A DNA stretch of 64,000 nucleotides from assembly GCF_910596095.1 (NCBI RefSeq), contig NC_056548.1, positions 12,921,151-12,985,150 on the forward strand. The letters run 5' to 3'. The notes under the pieces are model-generated. The model did no database searches. It saw only the letters and a list, made by a program, of their open reading frames with translations, and was not told where the DNA came from. The position numbers and the translations under genes are program-made. Numbering within the stretch: the stretch's first letter is position 1; each line of letters starts with the position of its first letter. This document shows positions 21,723 through 34,045 of this stretch, piece by piece. This DNA is from Thunnus maccoyii (lineage: Eukaryota; Chordata; Actinopteri; Scombriformes; Scombridae).

Positions 21723-22378
21723 TTTAAAGGGGAAATATTATGATAATGGAATATAATGGAATAAACAACCGATTCTGCTCTGATCCAGAGCAGCTTACCG
21801 GTGGGAAGAGTTTGTTTTCTAAATCTTTTGGGTTTACGTGGATTTATCTTCAATCTTGCTTCTCACGTAGCTGGAGCAAAGCTAACACCAAAGTCACACA
21901 CCACCTCAGCTGCTGTCATCAATAATTAACATCTTAAATGCTGGTGAGTTTATATAATTTCATAAACAATAACATTGCAGCCTTTAGATGACATTGTTTT
22001 GAGTGTGGATGAAGCAGGTACAATGTTAGCATAGCTCTGATCGATCTAAACTTCATTCAGAAAACATGCATTTTAAAAGTTGTTTGCTCGTTGTCTTGCA
22101 GACAGACCTGACAAAGGATGAATTCAGACATTTTACAAATCAACATCATGATGTAGTTATTTTGGAATCCTTTTGATCCATTTATTGCAATTAATGCAGC
22201 AAAATCTAAGTTTACACCCAAATTGACCATTCTGAACAGAGCTATTTAGACGGGATGAGAAGGTTGCTGTGGTGCTTAATATTTGATGTATTTTGACCAA
22301 AGTATGTCAGAAATTCTATTAAGACTCCAGAGAACTGTGTTAACTTGTGGAAAAGGGGTATAATATGGCCCCTTTAAT
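21723..22378. mobile_element. MITE-like element with TTTAAAGGGG ends, uninterrupted copy
   Basis: Same element as 9625-11130 without the LINE. The ends are 'tttttaaaggggaaatattatg' and 'ggtataatatggcccctttaa'. The junction 'acacccaaattgaccattctg' near 22220 is the empty insertion site for the LINE. Confidence 0.65.
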
Positions 22379-22609
22379 ACACATGACCTGGATGGGGAAG
22401 TTACTAAACAAATTTGGATGACATTTTACCCATCTGTCTTTTTATAAATATCATACTGTAATGCTAGAATATGTTAGTGACAATTCAGTAGTATCGTTGT
22501 TGTGACATTTTTTGCTAGGCAATAGGGTTACATTAGTAATACCAGGCTTAATGATATATATTATATATATAAATGCTGTGCACTTTGGCACCTTAGATGC
22601 CAGGTGTTT

Positions 22610-22800
22610 GAGTGAGTCCCAGATTTATTCTGCAGCAAGGCAACAACTCCAAGCACACAGCCAGAATCATAAACATCATTCAATGACAAGAAGAACAAGG
22701 AGTGCACAAGCACAAGGAGTGCTGCAACAAATGGTGTTGCCGTCCCACAGAGCCCTGATATCAACATCATCGAGTCAGTCTGTCAACTACCTTGAAAAAC
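22610..22800 (+). mobile_element. Tc1/mariner-like transposase fragment
   Basis: Translates, with frame breaks, to a degenerate form of the Tc1 C-terminal region: a NNSKHTARII-like stretch (family NDPKHTA), EEQGV, then ...EPDINIIESV-like (family SPDLNxIE) over 'cagagccctgatatcaacatcatcgag'. Only the region around the second and third catalytic Asp/Glu remains. No terminal repeats found. Confidence 0.6.
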
Positions 22801-22929
22801 TGTCTGCAAGTGTCTCATTTAGGTTTCTTCTGTTTACTGCACTTTGTATGAAGTCAATTTTAGGCCTTTATTAGATAGTGGAAGTAGAGAGATGACAGAA
22901 AATGATGGGAGAGAAACATGGGCAATGGC

Positions 22930-23300
22930 ATGCGACAGATGTCCATGGCCGGACACAAATATGGGATGTTGGAGTTTATGGTGGGTGCCTTAACCCATAT
23001 TCAGGGGATCACCAAAGTCAGCATGCTTCATAGTCTAGGGACCATGAGTGTTTGTACAAAATTTCATGGCAATCCATCCTATAGTTGTTGAAATATTTCT
23101 GTCTGGACCAAAGTGGTGGTACAACAAACTGACCATCATTGCCATCCCTAGCGTCTTCAGTGTTGCTATAGGGTCTTTTTAAAATATCACTGGAAGTGCT
23201 TTTATTACTATGGCTAAGACACACTGGCTTTACTAGCTGTAGTCTCACAAACATCTGCTCCACATTCATTTCAATTAAGACGGGAGAACAATGCAATTAC
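22930..23300. repeat. Fish interspersed repeat, 'caaaatttcatggcaatccat' type
   Basis: Contains 'aaatttcatggcaatccatcc' and 'gaaatatttctgtctggacc', a motif pair I recognise as common in teleost intergenic DNA. Boundaries are uncertain. Confidence 0.45.
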
Positions 23301-25799
23301 TTCCTGTCTGGAATAGATACTTCCTCGCTCACTTTGCAGAGAGTTCATTGACTTGTGAAGCAATGAAACTCTTGAATATCCAATTAATGTAAATAAGGGG
23401 ATGAGATTAAACTTCTGTTATGTAAGCACTGATTGATTATTTCCTTGTTTGTATACTGTCAGTGCATGCTTTATAAGATACAAGGAGCAGAATTATAGGA
23501 GGGTTGTTGTATGACTGGCTGTTACTGTGAGGGTGGGGATATAGACAAGAGGTAGTTTTCACAGAAGACACTCTGACTTGTCATGGGAGGAAACCAACAG
23601 GTGTAAATAATGATTTTTTTTTAAAAAATAAAGAAAGAAAAAACGCTGAATTTCATTTAGCTTCTTCAGTTTCAGGGTCCTGGTATTGTACATGCTGGCT
23701 CAGTTGGACACTTGAATAGAACAGAGCCATTTATTGATAATTACCTCTCTGCTTTTCCTAATCTAACAAGTCAAAATGTCTGCTATGTAAAATCGATTTA
23801 TAAAACGCTGAATCATTTTCAATTTGTGAAATTATTATGTTAGGTGGAGGCAAGATAGTTCCAGCAACTTGCAATTCCCACCCACACTATTTCCTCCACT
23901 GCCAGGCAGAAAGAATTTCACTCTCAACAGCTTGTGTGTAAAATTCTTCTTGTCAATCTAAGAAGGACTGGCATGATGGGACTGCAAGATCCAGTAATCA
24001 GTGTCAGGCTAAATGAGCCAAGTGAAATGGGGAATCTGGCAATAAGCAGCTGAAATCAATCAGTGCTACACATGGGAATAAACACATTCACACAAATAAC
24101 TGTTATGATTCGTTGAAACAGCGCTACATGTTCTTGAGGGGAAGAAAACAGAGACTGGTAACTTTTTTTGCCTGCACAACACAAATGCAGCATAAAACAT
24201 GTAAAACTTTATGTTTTTCTGTCTGTGTTATGTTTATTGTCACATAAAGCAAAGGAAAGCCTGCTGGAAGACAATATAATGAGTAATAAACAGTCAATGG
24301 AATGGATCTGGAATGCAATGGAGCAGTCAGGAGCTATAACTGTATTATTATTTTTTAAAATATAAATTGAATTCACACCTCCTCATCAAAGGTTATTTTT
24401 ATGAGCTGTGAGCACTCTCAGATTGTTTAATTAGATTTTTTTTGTGGATGCATGAAGAGGCAGGATTTCACAAGAAAAAAGCAAATTACTGTCCCACAAA
24501 ATAAACTTGATTTAATGGATCAGATTTTCTTTTTTTTGTTTTTGTTCCTATAGTTGATCATCTTACTACCACTCCTCTCATCAAAGGAACCAGAAAGGCG
24601 TAGCAAGCTAGGGAAATGGCATGATCGTAACAGTGTCTTGGTGCCAAAAACAAGCCCTCACAGTAATTAACTGGGATTGTTTATGTTATTAGATTTTGAT
24701 AATAGGGCCGTGGAAGTGGATGTCAAGTCAAACATACAGTAGACCAAATGGCTGATAGAGTCGCATGTGAATGCCACAGAAATTTTTCTTCTTTTGTGCG
24801 ACATGTCAAATCATACTGTTGATAAATAATTTGGTAAATTTTCAACAAACTCAACAAAGAGCCACCATAACTGCCAGTCCTGATCATAGCTATTTCTAAC
24901 ATAACCTGTAACCACACAACATAAAGTCACCCCTTGGACTTGGAAGTAAAGGTAAACTACTAAAGAAAGTAAATTACTTAATTAGGCATTCTTCATTCCT
25001 TGAACTTTTGTTTCCAACAATTTGAGAGGGTTACATTTATTTCTTACCAAAACCAAAAGCACATCAGAATTTTGAAGCTTTGAGACGATACTCTTAATTG
25101 TGTCTTGTTACACTTGCTAGGCTACTATATGATTATGACAATCACTGTTTGGGTGAGGGGTTTAGAAATTGTTTGGGGGGCTTGTTGAAATCCTCTCCTC
25201 TCCCTGACCATGCCCCTATGTCCAAGTTGTTGGTATGTAAGCAACCATAAAAAATAAAAAATAAGCTGAAATTTGTGTCGATAGAACTGTTTGTATTTTT
25301 TTTTTTTTTTACTGTAGAATGTGTCTTTAAAGAGTAATTTACTACCCAGCTGAGAAGCCAGGTATTAAGTTACTCTTCACTGCCCTCTACACTACACCAG
25401 GAATTACTGATGGGTGCATTTGGTTTAGTTGTCAGAGGTGTGCGCTGTTGCTCTTGTAACCATACCTACAGTGATGTCACTCTTCTACATCACTGTCGCA
25501 GGGTGAGAAATTGAACCATAGAGGTCAACAAACATAGGATTTTCAGCTGCTGTTAATTTGCTCTTTTAAACTCATAGCAGACTTTCTAGAAACACATCTC
25601 CACATTCATGAAAAGAGTATCAAAACACTTAATTAATCAAATGCATATCATGCATCATGCAAAAATGTAAGGACATAGTTCCCACTGCAAAAATGGCAAT
25701 ACTCAAAAGTACATAAAATGCAACTGAACTGCAATAATGCAAGGTTAAATTCATTTACATGAGTAAAGCAAGCAAGTAAAGCAAAATATGAGTTTCAAA
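23301..25799. other. Intergenic, nothing recognised
   Basis: AT-rich DNA downstream of the receptor at 26460-27569. Several short ORFs, none with a recognisable domain. Poly-T runs near 24532 and 25296. Confidence 0.4.
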
Positions 25800-26205
25800 C
25801 AAATTATGCCTTTGCATTCCAGACTAATGTTTATTATGCTATTTTGGATGTTCAACTGAGATGATTATATAGATTTTTCCAGTAATGTGCAAAAATACAT
25901 GAATGTTGATGATTCTGTAAAGAGAAACTGACATAACTCTGTATGTCACTACTGAAAAAATGTTTTTTGTTTACATGCCAAGATATACAAAGAGAAGTAT
26001 TAAAGTTAATATATACAAAGTACATTGGTGGCCATTTCTCATATAAGCCTGTGAACTTGTTTTGTGGAGCCAAGAGAAAGAATGAACAAGCAAAGAGAAG
26101 ACATTAGAACACAAACATAGGATTTAAGTTATGGCAGATTTCGTTTGGTATATTTAACATTAAAATACGACAAGTGGCATTATCACAAATGACACAAGTC
26201 AGTAT

Positions 26206-26231
26206 CATTATTATTATTATTATTATTATTC
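26206..26231. repeat. Microsatellite (TTA)n
   Basis: About eight ATT/TTA units in the 3' flank of the receptor at 26460-27569. Confidence 0.85.
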
Positions 26232-26459
26232 CATTTCTTCGACAGAATGCGTCCATTATCTCTGTCTGGGTCCATTATTTCCGCAAAGCACCGTGTTAAA
26301 CATCATTTGATACTGCTGTTTAATAGTATAACTGCATTGTTATTGTATTAAGCCTCATGAAATAATAATTTGAGAGTCATATCCTGTGTATTGTATCACT
26401 TCATCCATAAGCTGCAATGAAAGTGGTTGAAAATGAGGACAGGATGCCACGAGAAAGAG

Positions 26460-27569
26460 TTACATCTGATCATTTGCATTAAAAATGACCACAGTCTTAA
26501 TTTGCTCCGGTCTGTGGATGTAAGTGGACACAACAGAGCGCTGATATGTGGTCATATCTGATCCCCTGTGATGATATCTAGTCCGCCTGTAGATGGCGCT
26601 AACCTTCCTTCTGAAATATTGCCCGGAGAAGACATACAGCAAAGGGTTGAGGGCACTGTTGAGAAAGGCCAGATACGCTGAAAACTGGCCTCCTATGTCT
26701 AGAGTGTGAGCCCACAGCCTCTCATCCAGCACATGGACGTCACAGAGTGTGTCGAGGAAGGTGAAGACCTGGTAGGGACACCAACACAATAAGAATAGTA
26801 GTGTGACAGCATATACCAGTACTGTGGCCTTGGTGTTGTTACTGTCATGAAAAGGTATAGTCTCTCTCCTCCGTGCTAAAGCTTTGATTATGGTCCCACT
26901 GCTGAAAAAAATGATCAGAACAGGGAGTACAAAGCCCATCACATTATTCAGAATTTGGTGGGCCAACTTCCAAGAGCTGTCATCACTATAATCCAGTATA
27001 CAGGATGTTGTATTATACTCCTCAAAGAACTTCACCTTTCTGTGAATAATGACTGGCATGCTCAGTAGGAACCCTAATAGCCACAGGAAGAAGCAGATCA
27101 CCTTGGCATACAGTGTCCGTCTCAGCCACCTGGCCTTCATGGTCTTCACCAGTGCTAGATAGCGGTCAACACTAATCATGACAAGGGTGTATATGCTGGT
27201 GTAAAAATTGATGATGATGAGGGAGTTGACCAATTTACATAAGGCATCTCCATATGCCCAGTTAAAGTCATTGCGGATGTACATCGCCCAGAAAGGGAGG
27301 CCACACAGGAGAATAAAATCAGCCAGTGCCAGGTTGCTCAGGTAGATCTCTGCTACAGTTAGTTGATCCTTATGAGTGAGGAACACACCCAGGACAAAGC
27401 CGTTAAAGAGAAGGCCTAACAGGGATAAGGTAAAAATGTACGGGGGAATGATGGTGTGGACGATCTCCCATACTGCAGAGACTGGAGACTCTGATGGACC
27501 GGATGGTAGGGATGCACTGCTGTTTTCAAACCACAGTGGCGTCACAGATACAAGGTTCACTGGCTCCAT
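26460..27569 (-). CDS. bdkrb2: Divergent B2-like bradykinin receptor, intact
   Basis: 369-residue seven-transmembrane receptor in a single coding exon. Seen: N-terminal sequon NSS, TM1 LLFNGFVLGVFL, TM2 NLALADFILLCGLPFWA, SVDRYLALVKTM (DRY, then a VKTM run as in B2 receptors), ECL2 with YNTTSC (sequon and conserved Cys), TM6 LLFLLCWCPYQVFTFLDTL, TM7 LAFLNSALNPLLYVFSGQYFRRK, and tail ending FNANDQM. The SGQYF after NPxxY is unusual beside the VGKxF of its neighbours. The ATG lies three bases after a possible acceptor (TGTAG|CCC ATG), so a non-coding first exon is likely. It is the parent type of the relics at 3754-4140 and 16995-17432. B2-like is the best guess; it could be a fish-specific kinin receptor class. 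Confidence 0.85.
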   Translation of the reverse strand: MEPVNLVSVTPLWFENSSASLPSGPSESPVSAVWEIVHTIIPPYIFTLSLLGLLFNGFVLGVFLTHKDQLTVAEIYLSNLALADFILLCGLPFWAMYIRNDFNWAYGDALCKLVNSLIIINFYTSIYTLVMISVDRYLALVKTMKARWLRRTLYAKVICFFLWLLGFLLSMPVIIHRKVKFFEEYNTTSCILDYSDDSSWKLAHQILNNVMGFVLPVLIIFFSSGTIIKALARRRETIPFHDSNNTKATVLVYAVTLLFLLCWCPYQVFTFLDTLCDVHVLDERLWAHTLDIGGQFSAYLAFLNSALNPLLYVFSGQYFRRKVSAIYRRTRYHHRGSDMTTYQRSVVSTYIHRPEQIKTVVIFNANDQM

Positions 27570-27572
27570 GGG

Positions 27573-28142
27573 CTACATTACAGAACAGTTACACATCAAT
27601 CATCAATAAAATGAATTTATTTCATTCAAAATGCATGGTGGTATGTTGTTTTGACAACTACTGCATAGGAGATTAAAACTGAACAAAGTCACTTCTTATA
27701 AAATAAATAAACCATTTGTCATATTGTCAAAAGATAAATTAGTCGTTAAAAAATGTATCGTAACACATCAATAAGTTAACTCATTTCCCTTTAGTTGGAC
27801 AGAATCACTCATTATTCCAGTGTATGATCAGTAAGACCTTCTGTATAGTTTTCATGTAGTACCTTCAATAATTTTGTGCAGTTAAATGGCTGAACAACTC
27901 TCTACATTAGTACCTGCTAGAATTTATTAGCAATCATAACAGACTATAATACACAAAATAAAAGGGAAGTTACATGAAAAGTTCTTACCTCAAGATTAAA
28001 AAATGTGTTGTTCCTTCTATGATCAAAATACTAGATGGCAAAAAGTGTGTCTGAGAGGGGGCTGATCTGTGTACGCTGAGCTCCTGGCAAAGAGTACACA
28101 GCGAGTCAGAGGGGAGATCTGCTTCAAGCGTTTTTGTATATA
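27573..28142 (-). promoter_or_regulatory. Possible promoter, 5' UTR exon and intron of the 26460-27569 gene
   Basis: Minus-strand TATATA at 28142-28137 (CTCTATATACAAAAA), then about 120 nt without ATG, ending in a good donor ATCTTGAG|GTAAG at 27989/27988. A 416-bp intron would end at TGTAG 27573, three bases before the coding ATG. This fits a TATA promoter with a non-coding first exon. The acceptor pyrimidine tract is weak, so confidence is moderate. Confidence 0.45.
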
Positions 28143-29795
28143 GAGTTGCATTCTTTCTCCTGCTTGGCCAAGAGGTCCAATATATCAACTTGTTTATGAA
28201 ATAGTCTTTCACTGTGTACACATTAGAGACAAGCCAAAGCTGCAGGTGGCATTGCACCAAATGACCACTACTGCAGACTTTTGAGAAAAGTTTAAGAAAG
28301 CAAATATCAATTATTATGATTTAAGTATAGTTAAAATAAAACTGACACACAATTTTTTCATGTGATCATAACAAGATTCCTCAATCCAAACTCCTGATAC
28401 GTGCAGTTCATATAAATGTTACAAACTTCCATCTGGTTAGAAGGATTACCAGGATTATTGCCTGTATTTATACAGTCTCTAAAAGCTCTCTATGCTTGGA
28501 TGTTGAGATCTCAGTGATTCATTCTTTTCTTTTCTTTTCAGTTTATGAACTGTTTAGCTACAGTTAAGTTCTAAATGTTTGACTAAATGAGTACTGATTT
28601 AGTTCTTTGTTCTTAATTCATTCTTAATCTCATCCTAATTCACGATGATGAAACAACAATAACATACATGAGATGGCTTAAAACCAACAAACACAAATAA
28701 ATCAGCAAATGGGGATAGAATATGTTATATACACAGTATTTTCACCTGTCAGGACGTGTTATCTAAAATTTACAATGGTTAAGGCTGTAGCTTCCCTTTT
28801 ATGGTCAAAATGATAACAGCGCATTTGAATTATGCAGTCAATTAAGATATTCTGGAAGAGAAGTCACCAGAAAACTAGCTCATCGACATCCAATGTATAA
28901 ACAATGCTTTCCTATCAAAAAACAGACATTCCATCCATTTTATTGTTATAGATGATTTATTGACTTTATTGAAGACAGTAACCTACATACATGGTCTAAT
29001 TAGCTTATAACAACGTTCAGATTATTTTTCAAAGCCTGATTGGAATATCTTTTTTGTGAATTCTTAACATTTGTGCAATTAAATGCCATTTTTACTCTAT
29101 GTAGTGTTGATAGTGCAGAAGTTAAAGCGAATAACTATATTATACTATATACAGTTTTACAGATATATAAACATAATGTCAGCTTCACTTGGTCTTTTGG
29201 AGTAGGGCTAGTTTCAATATGTGAAGTCATTCAAGAAAACAAACCCCAACATCTTAAAAAAACAACTCAGCTTCATGATAGTTCATACAAAAATAGAAAG
29301 CTCAGCCTCCAATAACCTCAGTGAGAAACACCACCAATTTAAGCTTTGGTTAAAGACAGCCTGGGCTTTGTTTAGCAAGAACAACAGTGGAACACTTCTA
29401 AAAGGAAACTACTGTATTGTTCACAATGATAAAATACAGAATCAAGTTCAAGATGATAATCATTATACAGTGCAATGGCAAACATTAGGCAAGGGTAACT
29501 CTAGAGGTTATTTATCCCAAACAAAATTGTGGAATTGCATATTTCCCAGAAATGACTGGACTTTCCACTTCACTAAAACTGACTGATTCTTGGAAGTATC
29601 AGACCAAAAATCAAAATAAAAAAAGTTAAAAAGGTTTGCTTTACAACTGATTACTTGCAAAAGTCAAGCGGCAATAGATGAATGAGCCACTGCATATTAG
29701 TTAAACTCAATTCTTAACAGCTGTTTTTGGTCAGAATTTCCTCTGTATGTGTAGATCAATTTAGATTTTAGTACTCTCAGTTTGTTTAGTTGAGT
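28143..29795. other. Intergenic, nothing recognised apart from likely 3' UTR
   Basis: The part near 29600-29795 is probably the 3' UTR of the receptor at 29796-30788. A 121-codon plus-strand frame (29221-29586) has no domain and is antisense to this; it is not called. Confidence 0.4.
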
Positions 29796-30788
29796 TCAGA
29801 TGGGCGTTGGAATTACCAGACTCCAGCATTGCCGTTTCCCCCTGCACAGCGTCCGTCTGAACACTTCCCTCGCCTTCTGTTTAAAGTGCTTTCCAACAAT
29901 AACATACAGGAAAGGATTCAATGAACTGTTACTGAAGCCAAGATAAGTAGCTAACTGGTTGCCAATATCCAACACATAAGCCCATGTACACCCAGAGATG
30001 ACTTCATAATAATCCAATGTGTCCAAGAAGATTACTATTTGGTAAGGCAACCAGCAGAGGATGAACACAGCCAGGACGACGAGCACGAGATACACCGCTT
30101 TCCTTTCCACACTTCCTCTGCTGCCTTTTCTCATCTTCTGGCTGCTTTGAAGGACTTTAATGATATGGTAACTACAGAAGGATACAATAGGAACAGGGAT
30201 AAGGAAGCCAACTATGCTGACAGTCATGTTGTAACGCAGTCTCCAGCCATCATGGGGATATGCGAGGTAGCACGCGTCAATGCCCAGATCAGGGAAGAAC
30301 TGCACAGAGCGGAAGAGGATAGCAGGGAAGCTGAGTAAGATGCCAGCAATCCAGATACTGAAGCAAATCCCCCGTGCCCAGAGTGCTCGTCTCTCCCTTC
30401 CCTGGGACAGGGGTCTGGTGAGGGCCAGGTATCTGTCCATGCTCACAAGCGTAAGGAACAGCACGCTACAATAATAATTCATCCCAATGACAATGTTGAC
30501 AAGCTGGCACATGGGCTTCCCAAATGTCCAGTGGAACTTGTTGATAATGGTTGCCACCCAGAATGGCAGGCAGGAAACCATGAGAAGATCAGCTACTGCC
30601 AGGTTGCTCAGGTAGATGTCAGCCACGGAGCTGTGCCGCTTCTGGAGACAGAACACGTAAAGCACAAAGGAGTTGCCGATCACACCAAGAAGGCTGATGA
30701 TGGACATGTAGGCAGGCTGCATGGTGTGAACCCAGTCCCATGCGTCTGTGTGGTTACAAATTAGCTCAGCTCTTGAGGCATTCGCCAT
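29796..30788 (-). CDS. bdkrb1: B1-like bradykinin receptor
   Basis: 330-residue class A receptor in one exon. Seen: N-terminal sequons NAS and NHT; DAWDWVHTMQP entering TM1; GVIGNSFVLYVF; TM2 NLAVADLLMVSCLPFW; SMDRYLALTRPL (DRY); ECL2 with FPDLGIDAC and PHDGW; TM6 FILCWLPYQIVIFLDTL; TM7 LATYLGFSNSSLNPFLYVIVGKHF. The ECL2 pattern (PDLxIxAC, then PHxxW) and the DIGxQLA..FxNSSLNP segment resemble mammalian B1 receptors more than B2. The start is certain: an in-frame TGA lies two codons upstream. A likely acceptor (TGCATTCACAG) before 30817 points to a non-coding first exon. Unlike mammals, where B1 and B2 are one each side by side, here B1 lies between B2-like genes. Confidence 0.85.
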   Translation of the reverse strand: MANASRAELICNHTDAWDWVHTMQPAYMSIISLLGVIGNSFVLYVFCLQKRHSSVADIYLSNLAVADLLMVSCLPFWVATIINKFHWTFGKPMCQLVNIVIGMNYYCSVLFLTLVSMDRYLALTRPLSQGRERRALWARGICFSIWIAGILLSFPAILFRSVQFFPDLGIDACYLAYPHDGWRLRYNMTVSIVGFLIPVPIVSFCSYHIIKVLQSSQKMRKGSRGSVERKAVYLVLVVLAVFILCWLPYQIVIFLDTLDYYEVISGCTWAYVLDIGNQLATYLGFSNSSLNPFLYVIVGKHFKQKAREVFRRTLCRGKRQCWSLVIPTPI

Positions 30789-32116
30789 AAGTCACTCACC
30801 AGCTGAGCCGGAGATCACTGTGAATGCAGCTGCACAGAAACAGCAATTTTAGAGGTAGAAAGATACAGTTGTGCTCAAAACTAAATGGCAAAACATATAC
30901 CAGTAAAACCTTTTAACTGTGTCAACACAGGTTTTATGCATTTGTTGCTACCTTCACATCAGTATCTGAGTTCTAAGTGTGGAGGGACAGTTGATTTAAT
31001 GGAGTGTAGATAATGGTGGTTTATCAGATCAGAGTACACAGCACCCACATGCCATTGTCAAATAGAGGAGTCTTAGCAACAGATAAAGGGTGAATTAGTG
31101 TAATGTGGGAAACTGCCCGCTGCCAAATGTGGGACAACTAAGCTCAAATGCATCTATCTCTTTTTCTACCAAATGCTAATGATTAGGACTGCTGTCAAAT
31201 TAAACCTGGAGTGTCATGTAATTGAAAACACACAACTCCACACATGTGACATACTTGCCGTGAAATCTAGTCAAAGCTCAATGATTTTCAGTAATTTAAT
31301 GTAAAGGATATCAATTTGTCATAAATGAAGCAATGCTGCCAATTGTTATCAGATTGTGTTTATGATATATTCATGCCTCAGAATGGTAAAACATGTTTCA
31401 TATTTTTTATTTAAGTCAATTTTTCATTGTCCCACTTTAGAAAATGCGGGACAGTCATATGTTGTTAAATTGGTTAAATATGCATTTAAGTACATTAAAT
31501 TTGCAGTAAGAATAGTTATTCAGTTATTCTTGTAATGATTAATTTTAACTTATTTTTAAGCAAGTTGCAAATTATATTATTTCTAATATTAATACATAAT
31601 ATAATACTACATTACTACACTATCTGTAACAGCAAAAACATTGTAATTACTGAATTACAAAATGTGGGCATGCACTTTTGCCTTTAGTGTAACTAACCAG
31701 AGAAGTTTTTATTGTTTGAATTAAGGTGATTTAGACCTTTCAGTGAGTGTCCCAGATTTCAGCCTGAACTGAAATCTGGAGAAACTGCTCGCATAAAATA
31801 CAGCAGAACTGAAATTTCCACATTAGGAAATGCACAAAATCTGGGACAATTTGAAACAGGGAACTTTTTTTTTTGCCATTTCTTCTCCAAGTGTGATATC
31901 TGCATTCTCTTTTCTGATATGATTAGAAAACACCTTGGGGATTTCAGAATGGTATTGGGTGTGGATATAATATATTGGCTTCATATCGAAATATATTGCT
32001 GAAGTGCCAATTGCAGAAATTGCCCCACATTACTCAGTTCACCCTACAGTATCTGATTGAAAAAGGCCACATATTTATAACTTCATGGATTTACAAACAA
32101 ATACAATAATTAACAG
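30789..32116. other. Intergenic upstream of the B1-like receptor
   Basis: Contains the presumed 5' UTR acceptor at about 30818 and presumably the promoter. I could not place the first exon. No repeat family was recognised with confidence. Confidence 0.35.
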
Positions 32117-32882
32117 AGTTGGGGAGTAACTACATGAAATGGCGTTATGTGAATTACAAAATAAATGTAAGTCAGTTACTGAGGTCATTACAGAGGGGCT
32201 ACATCTGAATATATTCTTTCTGGTAAAAAGCTTATATGTAGAATATAACATTTATTCTGTTGTTTGCATCCTTTTGCCATGCAGGAATGTCTTCTTTTGG
32301 CATATTTCCAGACAACACAGGTCAGCAAAGCTGTTGGGACAAATTTGAGTGCAACACCACCGAGGGTAGGATGGCTTACAAGGAGCTGTCTTTACGTCTA
32401 GACAGGCTCCATTCATTTGGCAGTATGTGCTCAAATTTTGAGCGTTGTTTTTTGATTGGTTCTCTTGTTTGAATTTGCTCCGCCTCTCATATGGCAATCA
32501 AATCAATGCACATTGCTCTAAGCAACCTGAGTCTTATTTAAAACTGAACATTTATTAACCAAGTCTGCAATGCCTGCGACCAGCCGACCACATCAAGGCG
32601 AGTGGCCATGTCATCAGACAAGAACGCCCTTCAGCGCTGAATAATGAGGTTAACAGTGAGGTTTACACTATCTGGTTTAAATTTATGTTTTTAGGACTTT
32701 TCAGCTTTATTGCCCAATTGAAAATATTTGTTAGAAAAGTAATCAAAAAGTAATCAAATGTAATGTAAATGTATTACTTTGGTGACATAATTAATATCAA
32801 AGTTACATAAATTATTACATTTTTAACAGGGTAACTAGTAATCTGTACCCTATTACATTTCAAAAGTAACCTTTCCAACTCT
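32117..32882. mobile_element. Non-autonomous DNA element, AGAGTTGGGGAGTAAC ends
   Basis: The left end 'cagagttggggagtaacta' and the right end 'aaagtaacctttccaactctg' are inverted, with 'taatcaaatgtaatgtaaatg' type subterminal sequence typical of a common teleost repeat. No transposase was seen. Confidence 0.6.
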
Positions 32883-34045
32883 GATTAAATACATGCAGTA
32901 ACAATGAATATATTAAAATGCAGACCCAATTAACACATTTGAACACAAGAAAAAAACATTATTCTAGATTTAAAAGAGGAGAGTGAAAAGCATCACAGCA
33001 TAATACTGACAGGCAGACAAAAATACATAGAACAAGGTCAAGCTGTGGCATATATTTTACCCTTTGAGGTAACTTTGTCTGCCTGAATGTCTTTTTGTTC
33101 CACAACAATTTTCAGCCCTGGCAATAGCGGTAAAGCCTGACTCCTAACAAATATTTCCTGTTTGGCATGACACACCTTCATTTTGGGGACAACTTGGGGT
33201 GTACCCTTGCCCACAGCCCACACTGAGTCAACACTAGCCCATTAAATTGTGGTGTGGGGAGAAATGTATAACGAGACAACTGATGTCCGTACGGCCAACA
33301 AAAAGGAACATGTTTGTGTGTCACCACTGGAAAGTCTTTGACAGAATATCTGTTTTTAACTCTGCAGACAATGAGTCAGAAACACCAGAAAACACTTAGC
33401 AAGCAGTTGTCGGAGCTCTTTTATGCTCTAGTTTTTGTGCTCAGCTTAACATTTAAATGCATCATAAAGACTTGTTGCGACATCCATAAAACATATGTAT
33501 GTTTTATTTGATGGTTATGTTCAGAGAAAAACAAACACTAATACTATTTACAATCTGAGTTATCAGCAGAATATGAATATTATATTTACATACATTATTT
33601 TACAGCAACCAGGCAGATTTACATCATACTACCTGTACATTCAAGATACTGCAGTTTATTGCATATGGTATAACTGTCACAAAAGCTTATGCTAAATGAG
33701 ATATGATTATATAACATGGTTGAGATAGAATAACACTTTTGTTAGCAATCTGTCAGAACACCCTCTCCAGGTGGGAATATTCATTCAAGCCTTGTATGTC
33801 CCTACACACAGTTATGTTTCATAAAATGTATTAAACCTCAAATTAATCTTTGTGACAAGAAGTCTCATTACTGATTGATTAGAGAAAGTGTGGTTTGGTC
33901 CCTTTACTACACAATTATATCCACTGCAAATTAAAATGAAGTTAGCTTCTCATTTCAATAATTGACATTGGCGCTCCCATCCCACCACAGTCATCTTTTT
34001 GCAAAGTCTACTTTTGAGGGGAACAGTGCTTTTGACGGCAGTATT
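32883..34045. other. Intergenic and probable 3' UTR of the 34046-35084 receptor
   Basis: No gene or repeat could be supported. The last few hundred bases are likely 3' UTR. Confidence 0.35.

Larger units (their letters stand above)
16081..22492. repeat. Segmental tandem duplication, copy 2
   Basis: Counterpart of 2861-11248 with the same order: receptor relic, receptor main exon, intron, micro-exon, promoter block, MITE-like element. It lacks the LINE and two intron segments of copy 1. It has its own internal partial duplication of roughly 190 bp at 19440-19862. Confidence 0.85.

Noticed and set aside
29221-29586. 121-codon plus-strand ORF
   Set aside because: No recognisable domain, AT-rich composition, and antisense to the likely 3' UTR of the B1-like receptor.
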